Shown here piece by piece: positions 1 through 5,312 of a stretch of DNA of 6,071 bases. The stretch is from Candidatus Aerophobota bacterium (GTDB taxonomy: Bacteria; Aerophobota; Aerophobia; Aerophobales; B3-G15): positions 1-6,071 of the forward strand of contig JAUWJM010000101.1 of NCBI GenBank assembly GCA_030607715.1. The letters are read 5' to 3'. Every line of letters begins with the position of its first letter. Within the stretch, counting starts at the first letter, position 1. Position numbers and translations under genes: made by a program. The notes beneath the pieces are model-generated. The model ran no database searches. It was not told the origin of the DNA and was given only the letters and a program-made list of their open reading frames with translations.

Positions 1-309
1 GAGAGAGGAATAAGAACATTTGAGGATTCTACCCGTTTTACCTTAGATTTATCCTCGGTAGCTTTAATAAAAATCTTATCACATCTTCCCGTAATAGTGG
101 ATCCAAGCCATGGTACAGGTCAAAGAAACCTTATTACTCCTCTCTCCCGCGCAGCTGTGGCTGCTGGAGCAGATGGTCTTTTAATTGAGGTTCATCCCAA
201 ACCAGAGGAGGCTTTATCTGATGGTTTTCAATCTATCCTTCCTTCTCATTTTGAAAATCTGGTAAAAGAGGTGGAGAAAATAACCCTGAGTATGGGGAGA
301 GAGATTTGA
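1..309 (+). CDS. aroF: 3-deoxy-7-phosphoheptulonate (DAHP) synthase, class I-beta, C-terminal part
   Basis: The frame is open from base 1 to a TGA at 307-309, giving the last 102 residues; the start lies upstream of the window. The enzyme condenses phosphoenolpyruvate and erythrose 4-phosphate, the first step towards chorismate, in the cytoplasm. The fragment begins with RGIRTFE, followed by [19 protein letters not shown] (fragment residues 29-40), [17 protein letters not shown] and ALSDGFQS. These are the final strands of the TIM barrel in the AroF/KDO8P-synthase-like family. His37, Glu63 and Asp74 of the fragment fit the conserved metal ligands. The usual STRNTLD reads STRFTLD here, a small oddity. 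The TGA overlaps the TTG start of aroA by four bases, so the two shikimate genes are probably translationally coupled. An N-terminal regulatory domain cannot be judged because the 5' end is missing. A KDO8P synthase is a less likely alternative given the close match of the last 75 residues to DAHP synthases. Confidence 0.93.
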   Translation, partial: ERGIRTFEDSTRFTLDLSSVALIKILSHLPVIVDPSHGTGQRNLITPLSRAAVAAGADGLLIEVHPKPEEALSDGFQSILPSHFENLVKEVEKITLSMGREI

Positions 310-1610
310 AAAATTATAGAGTTTCAATCGGGCCGGTTAAGCGTTTAAGAGGAGAAATTACTCTACCTGGGGATAAGTCTATTACTCATAGGGCTATAAT
401 TTTTTCCTCTATTGCTGAGAATAGATCTTCTCTTAAAGGAGTGCAAAGGGGAAGAGATTGTCTAACTACTTTAAAGTGTATGAGGGATATGGGTGTTCCT
501 ATAAAAGAGGAGGGAGAAGAGATAATTGTTGAGGGGGTAGGATTAGGAGGGTTAAAAGAACCTGAAGATGTGCTTAACTGCGAGAACTCAGGAACAACTA
601 TGAGGCTTTTAGCTGGTCTGTTAGCTGGCCAGGAGTTTTATTCTGTTCTCTCAGGCGACAAGTATTTAAGAAAAAGACCAATGAAAAGAATTGTTAAACC
701 TTTGCGAGAAATGGGAGCAAAAATAGAGGGAAGAGAAAAAGGAAATCTTCCTCCCTTAACTATTGTGGGTGGAAAGCTTAGGAGTATCAGTTATCCATCT
801 CCTCTTGCCTCGGCCCAGGTAAAATCCTGCCTACTTTTAGCTGCCCTGTATACTGAAGGAGAAACCTCAGTTAGAGAGCCTTATAAATCTCGTGATCATA
901 CTGAAAGAATGATGAGATATTTAGGGATTCCTGTCAGGGTAAAGGGTTTAGAAGTGCAAGTTGAGGGCAGGAAGAGCAGGAGAAATTTTAAAGGAAAATC
1001 TTTTTATATTCCTGGAGATATCTCTGCCGGTGCTTTTTTTATGGGAGCAGCCGTATCTTTACCAGGTTCAAGAATTAAATTATCCAATGTGGGATTAAAT
1101 CCAACTCGGAGAGGATTTCTCGATGTTCTTATTTCAATGGGAGCAGAAATTGAAATTAGCAATTTAAAAAAGATATGTGAGGAGGAAGTGGGGGATATAG
1201 AAATAAGGGGAGGAAATAACTTAAGAGGAGTTGTGGTTCAAGGGGAAATGATTCCCCGTCTAATTGATGAGATTCCAATATTAGTAGTAGTTAGCTGTTT
1301 TGTGCCAGGGGATACTTTAATTAAAGGTGCAAAAGAGTTAAGAGTTAAGGAGACAGATCGGATAAGAGCAATAGTATCTGAGTTAAAGAAGATGGGGGCA
1401 GATATAGAGGAAAGAGAAGATGGGATGTTTATCAGAGGAGGAAAAAGATTAAAAGGAGGAAGAGTAAAAAGCTGGGGAGATCATAGAATAGCTATGGCTT
1501 TAACAATAGCTGGCTTATGCTGTGAAGGAGAAACTACCATTTCTGATGCCCAGTGCATTAATATCTCTTTTCCCGATTTTCAAAAGACCCTAAGGGAGAT
1601 TGTAGTTTGA
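306..1610 (+). CDS. aroA: 3-phosphoshikimate 1-carboxyvinyltransferase (EPSP synthase), class II-like
   Basis: The 434-residue protein has full family length. It transfers the enolpyruvyl group of PEP to shikimate 3-phosphate, the sixth shikimate step, in the cytoplasm. Visible motifs in order are [11 protein letters not shown] (residues 20-30), NSGTTMR (94-100), RPMKR (124-128), SAQVK (169-173), RDHTE (196-200), [10 protein letters not shown] (236-245), NPTR (265-268), LIDEIP with the likely catalytic Asp321, KETDR with Glu349, and GDHRIAMA (391-398). The GDKS, SAQxK, R-x-H-[ST]-E and NxTR set is the signature used to separate class II enzymes (Bacillus/Staphylococcus/CP4 type) from the E. 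coli type. The glycine of NSGT is kept, so the alanine found at that position in CP4 is absent. The start is TTG at 306, eight bases or less after a GGGGAGAG ribosome binding site (294-301), and it overlaps the upstream stop as TTGA. The 3' end overlaps the TPR gene in the same way. Confidence 0.97.
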   Translation: MKNYRVSIGPVKRLRGEITLPGDKSITHRAIIFSSIAENRSSLKGVQRGRDCLTTLKCMRDMGVPIKEEGEEIIVEGVGLGGLKEPEDVLNCENSGTTMRLLAGLLAGQEFYSVLSGDKYLRKRPMKRIVKPLREMGAKIEGREKGNLPPLTIVGGKLRSISYPSPLASAQVKSCLLLAALYTEGETSVREPYKSRDHTERMMRYLGIPVRVKGLEVQVEGRKSRRNFKGKSFYIPGDISAGAFFMGAAVSLPGSRIKLSNVGLNPTRRGFLDVLISMGAEIEISNLKKICEEEVGDIEIRGGNNLRGVVVQGEMIPRLIDEIPILVVVSCFVPGDTLIKGAKELRVKETDRIRAIVSELKKMGADIEEREDGMFIRGGKRLKGGRVKSWGDHRIAMALTIAGLCCEGETTISDAQCINISFPDFQKTLREIVV

Positions 1611-2335
1611 GATACGAGATAAAAAAATGGCAGATGGGACTGTTTTTTCTTTTATTACTGGGTCTTTTTTCCCTCAAATTAGGCCTGGAAGCTGAAATAA
1701 AGAAATGGAAGCTAACAAGGCAGCCTTTGGGAGAAGTGGTGGAATATTTAGCTAAAGGTTATCCTGAAGGGGCAGCACTGGCAGGAATAGCAATTGGATT
1801 AGGTTTTAAAGAAGTTCTATCTGATTTTCTCTTTTTGCAATCAATCCAATATTTTGGAGAATGGGGTGGAGTAAAGGAGGAGAGATTTCTCAAGGCTTAC
1901 CCTGTTCTTAAAGCTATGGGTAAACTCTCTCCACATTTTGTTCCCGGTTACTCTTTTGGAGCTTTAGTTATGAGTGAGTTAGGACATTTAGATGAGGCAA
2001 TTGATTTTCTCAATGAAGGAATAGCCAATAATCCTTATGCTTTTGAGCTGTGGCTGTACAGAGATTTTATGATTAGATTATTCAGAACTTATGAGTTTAA
2101 AAAGGCTATTGAGGGATTAAAAAAGGCAATTCAGCTAAAAGGGCATCCTCCTATTTTGGAAAGAATATTAGCTTTTGCTTACGAGAAGAATGGAGAACTG
2201 CGGCTATCAATCCTTCAGTGGAAAAAGGTAAAGGAGTCAACCCAGGATCCTCGTATTAAAGAGATCTGTGAGCGAAACATCAAACGGCTTTTACTAAAAT
2301 CAAGAGGGGAAGATGCAAATAATAAAAAAAATTGA
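1607..2335 (+). CDS. membrane-anchored tetratricopeptide repeat protein of unknown function
   Basis: This 242-residue protein is not a recognised enzyme. A short basic N terminus (RYEIKKW) precedes one hydrophobic segment at about residues 10-28, which should be a signal anchor; by the positive-inside rule the rest would lie outside the cytoplasmic membrane. Residues 52-83 contain a hydrophobic stretch ending LSDFLFLQSIQYFGEW, resembling a segment common to uncharacterised bacterial TPR proteins. TPR-like helix pairs follow at about 111-144 (GYSFGALVMSELGHLDEAIDFLNEGIANNPY region), 148-179 and 181-213. TPRs usually bind proteins, so a scaffold or assembly role is possible, but no partner is shown. 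The TTG start has an AGGGAG binding site at 1593-1598 and overlaps the aroA stop as TTGA; the first in-frame ATG (1634) would remove part of the charged N terminus. Its 3' end overlaps panC by 23 bases, so it is co-expressed with the biosynthetic genes. The very C terminus is lysine-rich. Confidence 0.85.
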   Translation: MRYEIKKWQMGLFFLLLLGLFSLKLGLEAEIKKWKLTRQPLGEVVEYLAKGYPEGAALAGIAIGLGFKEVLSDFLFLQSIQYFGEWGGVKEERFLKAYPVLKAMGKLSPHFVPGYSFGALVMSELGHLDEAIDFLNEGIANNPYAFELWLYRDFMIRLFRTYEFKKAIEGLKKAIQLKGHPPILERILAFAYEKNGELRLSILQWKKVKESTQDPRIKEICERNIKRLLLKSRGEDANNKKN

Positions 2336-3179
2336 GGAGATGAAGAACTACCGCCAAAGGGCTAAGAGCAAGAGGAAAAGTATTGGTTTTGTTCCTACTC
2401 TTGGCTATCTTCACCAGGGGCATCTTTCTTTAATTGAGAAAGCCAGAAAGGAATGTGATGAGGTAGTGGTGAGTATATTTGTTAATCCCCTTCAGTTTGG
2501 ACCCAGGGAGGACTATGAGCATTATCCTCGTGATCTTTCTCGAGATGTCAAGATTTGTCAAAAAGAGGGAGTGGATGTTATTTTTGTTCCTTCTTCAGAG
2601 GAGATGTATCCTCAAGAGCACTCTACTTTTATACAGATCCAGGGGAATCTTACCCGGGTTTTGGAAGGAAAGTTCCGACCCGAACATTTTGAAGGAGTAA
2701 CTGCAGTTCTTATAAAACTCTTTAACATAGTTTATCCTGATTTAAGTTTCTTTGGCGAAAAGGATTACCAGCAGGCTTTAATAGTTAAAAAAATGGTGAA
2801 GGATTTAAATCTGGATACTAAAATTGTTCTTCTTCCCACAGTTAGAGAAAAAGATGGTCTTGCTTTAAGCTCTCGCAATTCTTATCTTACTCCCGAGCAA
2901 AGAAAAGCGGCTCCTATTCTTTATAAATCTTTAATTAAAGCTAAAAAGATAATAAAAGAAGGAGAAAAAGACCCTGAGAGGATTATCTCTTTAATAAAGG
3001 ATTTAATTGCTAAGGAGTCCTTAGCTAAAATAGATTACGTTGCCCTGGTAGATCCTGTAACTCTTGGATTGATATCTCAAATTGAAGGGGATGTTTTAGT
3101 AGTTTTAGCGGTGAAAATAGGGAAGGTAAGATTAATTGATAATATGAGAATAAAGGGGACGTATTTATGTCAAGATTAA
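2313..3179 (+). CDS. panC: pantothenate synthetase (pantoate--beta-alanine ligase)
   Basis: The enzyme joins pantoate and beta-alanine using ATP to make pantothenate, the precursor of coenzyme A, in the cytoplasm. At 288 residues it has the normal length. Motifs: GFVPTLGYLHQGHLSLIEKA (residues 25-44) with the nucleotidyltransferase HxGH at 34-37, NPLQFGPREDYEHYPR (58-73) with the pantoate-binding Gln61, FRPEHFEGVTAV (121-132), FGEKDYQQ (147-154) and LSSRNSYL (185-192), which takes the place of a KMSKS loop. The smaller C-terminal domain follows, containing DYVALVDP (241-248). The almost universal PTMG reads PTLG here (Leu30), a conservative change at the active site. The ATG start has an AGAGGGGA binding site at 2303-2310. 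It overlaps the preceding TPR gene by 23 bases and lpxB by 13. No panB or panD is in the window, so the rest of the pathway must be elsewhere. Confidence 0.97.
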   Translation: MQIIKKIEEMKNYRQRAKSKRKSIGFVPTLGYLHQGHLSLIEKARKECDEVVVSIFVNPLQFGPREDYEHYPRDLSRDVKICQKEGVDVIFVPSSEEMYPQEHSTFIQIQGNLTRVLEGKFRPEHFEGVTAVLIKLFNIVYPDLSFFGEKDYQQALIVKKMVKDLNLDTKIVLLPTVREKDGLALSSRNSYLTPEQRKAAPILYKSLIKAKKIIKEGEKDPERIISLIKDLIAKESLAKIDYVALVDPVTLGLISQIEGDVLVVLAVKIGKVRLIDNMRIKGTYLCQD

Positions 3180-4321
3180 AAATTATGTTATCGGTAACAG
3201 AGGTTTCAGGAGATCTACAGGGAGCCAACTTAGTCAAAGCTATAAGAAAAATTTGTCCCTCAGTCAGATTCATTGGAATTGGTGGGGAGAAAATGAAGGA
3301 AGCAGGTGTAGATATAAGGGCTTTTACCACTCATATGGGGACAATAGGTTTGATAGAGGGATTAAAGTATTACCCCTCTTTTTTGAAAATAAGATCAAAT
3401 ATCGAAAAGATAATGCAAGGTGAACATCCTGATCTTGTAATTCTTATAGATAGTCGAGATTTTAATTTAAAGCTCATTGGGCTGGCAAATAAATTAAAGA
3501 TTCCCACTGTTTATTATATTGCTCCTCCAATATGGGCCTGGTCTGATTGGAAAATGAGAAGAATGGCTAAGAAAGTTAGCAAAATTATTGCTATTTTTCC
3601 TTTTGAGGCAGAGATTTATAAAAGGGTGGGAGCAAATGTTGTATGGGTGGGGCACCCTTTACTTGATATAGTTAAACTCACAATGAGCAAGGAAGAGGTT
3701 TGTAGAAAGTTTGGCCTTAATCCTTATCAGCCTATAGTTGGTCTTCTGCCAGGGAGCCGAGGATATGAGATTGATAATCTTTTACCGGTAATGTTAAAGG
3801 CAGCAGGGAAGTTAAGCAAAAAGATAAAAGGGATTCAGTATCTTGTTCCTGTTGCCGCTTCCACTTTTCAGGGACAAATCACTAAGATAGTGAAAAGAAA
3901 TGAAGTTGAGGTAAAAATTTTAAATGACAACATTTATAATCTGATGAATATATCCACCTTGCTTATTATTGCCTCTGGCACAGCTACTCTTGAGGCAGCT
4001 TGCCTGGGCATTCCTATGGTTATTATGTATAAAACACATATTACCAGTTATCTTTTGGCACAGATTTTGTTAAGTGTTCCCTATTTAGGGCTTCCCAATA
4101 TTTTAGCAGGTAAAGAAATAGTCCCGGAACTTTTACAGTTTAAAGCAAGAGAAGGCATTCTTGCGAATACAGTTTTGGATTTGCTTACCAACTCTGAGAA
4201 GTTGAATAAGATGAAAAGTGAGTTAAAGCAAGTTGTTAAAAAATTGGGCTCACCTGGAGCTGTAGATAGGACTGCCAGGATTGTAATAGAAATGGTGGAC
4301 AGCAGAGGAGTTAAAAATTGA
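3167..4321 (+). CDS. lpxB: lipid-A-disaccharide synthase
   Basis: LpxB is a family GT19 glycosyltransferase that joins UDP-2,3-diacylglucosamine and lipid X into the lipid A disaccharide at the inner face of the cytoplasmic membrane. The 384-residue length is typical. Motifs: TEVSGDLQGA (residues 11-20), FIGIGGEKM (35-43), MGTIGLIEGLKYYP (57-70), PDLVILIDSRDFN (88-100) with the conserved aspartate region, YYIAPPIWAW (116-125), FPFE (144-147), VGHPL (161-165), LLPGSRGYEI (193-202), SGTATLEAACLGIPMV (270-285), LPNILAG (309-315) and PELLQ (320-324). The first motif is usually GExSGD; here threonine replaces the glycine. The ATG start follows AAAGGGG (3153-3159) and overlaps the panC stop by 13 bases. 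It is the last gene of the tight operon. lpxA, lpxC, lpxD and lpxK are not in the window. Its presence is the main evidence for an outer membrane containing lipid A. Confidence 0.96.
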   Translation: MSRLKIMLSVTEVSGDLQGANLVKAIRKICPSVRFIGIGGEKMKEAGVDIRAFTTHMGTIGLIEGLKYYPSFLKIRSNIEKIMQGEHPDLVILIDSRDFNLKLIGLANKLKIPTVYYIAPPIWAWSDWKMRRMAKKVSKIIAIFPFEAEIYKRVGANVVWVGHPLLDIVKLTMSKEEVCRKFGLNPYQPIVGLLPGSRGYEIDNLLPVMLKAAGKLSKKIKGIQYLVPVAASTFQGQITKIVKRNEVEVKILNDNIYNLMNISTLLIIASGTATLEAACLGIPMVIMYKTHITSYLLAQILLSVPYLGLPNILAGKEIVPELLQFKAREGILANTVLDLLTNSEKLNKMKSELKQVVKKLGSPGAVDRTARIVIEMVDSRGVKN

Positions 4322-4343
4322 GCGAAGTTTCCCTAATAAAATG

Positions 4344-4355
4344 TGATAGCTATCA
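4344..4355. repeat. 12-base perfect palindrome downstream of lpxB
   Basis: TGATAGCTATCA is a perfect dyad starting 22 bases after the lpxB stop. It could be a protein-binding site or part of a weak hairpin. It is not followed by a T run, so it is not a typical intrinsic terminator. Its AGCTAT core is shared with the repeats at 5198-5238. Confidence 0.4.
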
Positions 4356-4427
4356 GCAGAAAAAAGTAGATAACACGATAAGAGAGAGTATTGAGTTAAT
4401 AGGTGGTTTAAGTAAAATTATTTGTAA

Positions 4428-4454
4428 TTATTCAGCCGCGGATGGACGCTGATA
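4428..4454 (-). repeat. copy 1 of an inverted 27-base dispersed repeat
   Basis: Read on the minus strand this is TATCAGCGTCCATC followed by CGCGGCTGAATAA. It matches the plus-strand sequence at 4573-4599 at 19 of 27 positions by eye, most differences being C/T or G/A changes. The local G+C is much higher than in the flanks. Similar 'CAGCGTCCATC-GCGGCT' stretches are, from memory, scattered between genes in several bacterial lineages, so this is probably a dispersed intergenic repeat rather than a site made for this locus. Confidence 0.6.
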
Positions 4455-4474
4455 TTTTTCTTTTATTATCATAC

Positions 4475-4502
4475 AAAAGGCAAAAGGCGTAAGGCTAAAG
4501 GT
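4475..4502 (+). repeat. four degenerate 7-base tandem repeats
   Basis: The units AAAAGGC, AAAAGGC, GTAAGGC and TAAAGGT follow one another without gaps, sharing the core AAGG. They lie between the two 27-base inverted repeats. Such short tandem heptamers occur in intergenic DNA of some bacteria. No function can be read from them. Confidence 0.65.
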
Positions 4503-4572
4503 TACCAAGTTCATTATAAACTTCATAAAAACTTTTAATATTTATAATCTGACGTTTTAGCTTATCCATGTT

Positions 4573-4599
4573 TATCTGTGTGAATCTGTGGCTAAATAG
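4573..4599 (+). repeat. copy 2 of an inverted 27-base dispersed repeat
   Basis: TATCTGTGTGAATCTG followed by TGGCTAAATAG is the inverted partner of 4428-4454, with 118 bases between the copies. The similarity may extend leftwards into ATCCATGTT (4564-4572). The pair resembles the ends of a small non-autonomous element, but no flanking target duplication is evident, and the divergence argues that it is old or that two dispersed copies lie here by chance. Confidence 0.55.
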
Positions 4600-4636
4600 T
4601 TATGAAATGTGAAGATATGATTAAGGTAGTAGCAAG

Positions 4637-4648
4637 ATTATCGATAAT
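4637..4648. promoter_or_regulatory. palindrome over the probable toxin-antitoxin promoter
   Basis: ATTATCGATAAT is a perfect 12-base dyad 27 bases before the antitoxin ATG. Its right half contains GATAAT (4643-4648), five of six bases of a -10 box, which would start transcription near 4655 and leave the ribosome binding site in the leader. The -35 region is weak (TTAAGG at 4621-4626, spacer 16). A palindrome over the -10 box fits autorepression by the antitoxin or toxin-antitoxin complex, as is usual for RelBE-type operons. This role is inferred. Confidence 0.4.
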
Positions 4649-4660
4649 AACTTACAATGA

Positions 4661-4667
4661 GAGGAGG
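4661..4667 (+). promoter_or_regulatory. ribosome binding site that fixes the antitoxin start
   Basis: GAGGAGG lies eight bases before ATG 4676. The in-frame GTG at 4667 shares its first base with this site and therefore cannot be the start it serves, so translation is placed at 4676. Confidence 0.75.
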
Positions 4668-4675
4668 TGTTAGGA

Positions 4676-4882
4676 ATGCTAAAGATAAAAAAAGAATATA
4701 TAATAACTGACGATAACCAGAAAAAAGCAGTCTTAATAGATATAGAGACATTTAAGAAAATAGAAGAAATCCTGGAGGACTACGGTCTTGGCAAATACAT
4801 GAAGGAAGTTGAGGAAGAAGAGACCCTATCGATAGAAGATGCAAAGAAATATTACCATACTTTAAAGAAAGATCAGAAGTGA
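4676..4882 (+). CDS. antitoxin of a RelBE/ParDE-type toxin-antitoxin pair
   Basis: This 68-residue acidic protein should neutralise the toxin encoded directly downstream by binding it, and probably represses the shared promoter. The N-terminal part (IKKEYIITDDNQKKAVLIDIETFKKIEEILED, split around residues 3-35) has the form of Phd/YefM- or RelB-like antitoxins that read 'YI.DE.GK..AVVLPIEEYEELLEDLED'. The C-terminal part (KEVEEEETLSIEDAKKYY) matches the usual toxin-binding tail in which a short 'SLEEVKK'-like helix follows an acidic linker. ATG 4676 is chosen over GTG 4667 because of the GAGGAGG site at 4661-4667. The stop overlaps the toxin start by four bases (GTGA), which is the normal arrangement for coupled synthesis. 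A palindrome sits just upstream. The exact antitoxin family cannot be settled by eye. Confidence 0.85.
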   Translation: MLKIKKEYIITDDNQKKAVLIDIETFKKIEEILEDYGLGKYMKEVEEEETLSIEDAKKYYHTLKKDQK

Positions 4883-5145
4883 TTTGCTTTTATAAAAAGA
4901 CATTCCTAAAAGACTTAGCGAAGTTACCTTTAGGCTATAGAAAGAAGATTGAAAAAATAGCCTTTGAAGATATTCCTAAATCCGATAATATTTTTGAGGT
5001 ATTAGATATAAAAAAGATGAGGGGATATAAAAATTATTATCGGATAAGAATGGGAAATTACAGAATAGGGTGTAGAATAGAAGGAAATAGGATTATTTTT
5101 TATAGGATAAAAAGTAGAAATGATATTTACAAAGTTTTCCCATAA
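4879..5145 (+). CDS. RelE/ParE-family toxin
   Basis: The 88-residue basic protein is probably a ribosome-dependent mRNA endonuclease of the RelE type, or a ParE-like gyrase inhibitor; members of this fold have either activity. It begins FYKKTFLKDLAKLP (residues 4-17), the typical 'f.k.A.KdL.kLp' helix, and carries the strongly conserved core KKMRGYKNYYRIRMGNYRIG (45-64), then IIFYRIKSRNDIYKVFP (72-88). The 'vgHRReiY' ending common in the family is KSRNDIY here, so the histidine is replaced but Arg80 and Tyr84 remain; an aromatic/basic C terminus favours RelE-like RNase activity. The start is GTG at 4879, overlapping the antitoxin stop by four bases. The length is normal and the frame intact, so the toxin is probably functional. 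Confidence 0.88.
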   Translation: MICFYKKTFLKDLAKLPLGYRKKIEKIAFEDIPKSDNIFEVLDIKKMRGYKNYYRIRMGNYRIGCRIEGNRIIFYRIKSRNDIYKVFP

Positions 5146-5196
5146 ATCTATTTCTTCTATTGGCCTGAATTCAAGGAATCCATTGGTAAATGGAAA

Positions 5197-5312
5197 GAGC
5201 TATGAGTCATCAGCTATGAATTATCCTATAGAGCTATGGGATAATTTTCAGACAACGGAGATAAGTTTTGAGGTGGAGAAATTGTTAGCTCATAGCTAAT
5301 AGTTTATGGCTT
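5197..5312. repeat. AGCTATG repeats in the spacer between the toxin and the AlbA_2 remnant
   Basis: AGCTATG occurs directly at 5198-5204, 5212-5218 and 5232-5238; the first and third are both part of GAGCTATG. The 9-base AGCTATGAG at 5198-5206 has an exact reverse complement, CTCATAGCT, at 5289-5297. Further similar words (TAGCTAATAG, TTATGGCTTATGAA) run into the next reading frame at 5313. The layout looks like a rearranged cluster of short intergenic repeats. No gene is seen in 5146-5312. Confidence 0.55.

Larger units (their letters stand above)
4322..4675. other. gene-free spacer after lpxB, rich in small repeats
   Basis: No convincing gene is present on either strand in these roughly 350 bases. 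They hold a 12-base palindrome (4344-4355), two inverted copies of a 27-base sequence (4428-4454 and 4573-4599), four degenerate 7-base units (4475-4502) and the leader of the toxin-antitoxin pair. A perfect TATAAT stands at 4543-4548, but no good -35 box lies at the right distance. No hairpin followed by a run of T is seen, so where transcription from lpxB ends is unclear. Confidence 0.7.

Noticed and set aside
2479..2700. 73-codon open frame on the plus strand
   Set aside because: It lies wholly inside panC in another frame and has no family resemblance.
3025..3330. 101-codon open frame on the minus strand
   Set aside because: It lies opposite the panC/lpxB junction, whose forward frames have clear family motifs on both sides; the translation has no recognisable domain.
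4322..4440. Intrinsic terminator after lpxB
   Set aside because: The only clear dyad (4344-4355) has a weak AT-rich stem and no following T run.
4653..4658. TACAAT as the antitoxin -10 box
   Set aside because: Transcription would begin near 4665 and remove most of the ribosome binding site at 4661-4667; GATAAT 4643-4648 fits better.
4667..4675. GTG start for the antitoxin
   Set aside because: The GTG overlaps the GAGGAGG site, leaving no spacing; ATG 4676 is correctly spaced.
4500..4675. Riboswitch or small RNA before the toxin-antitoxin pair
   Set aside because: No recognisable conserved core; short arms such as AAGTT/AACTT (4507-4523) are expected by chance in AT-rich DNA.
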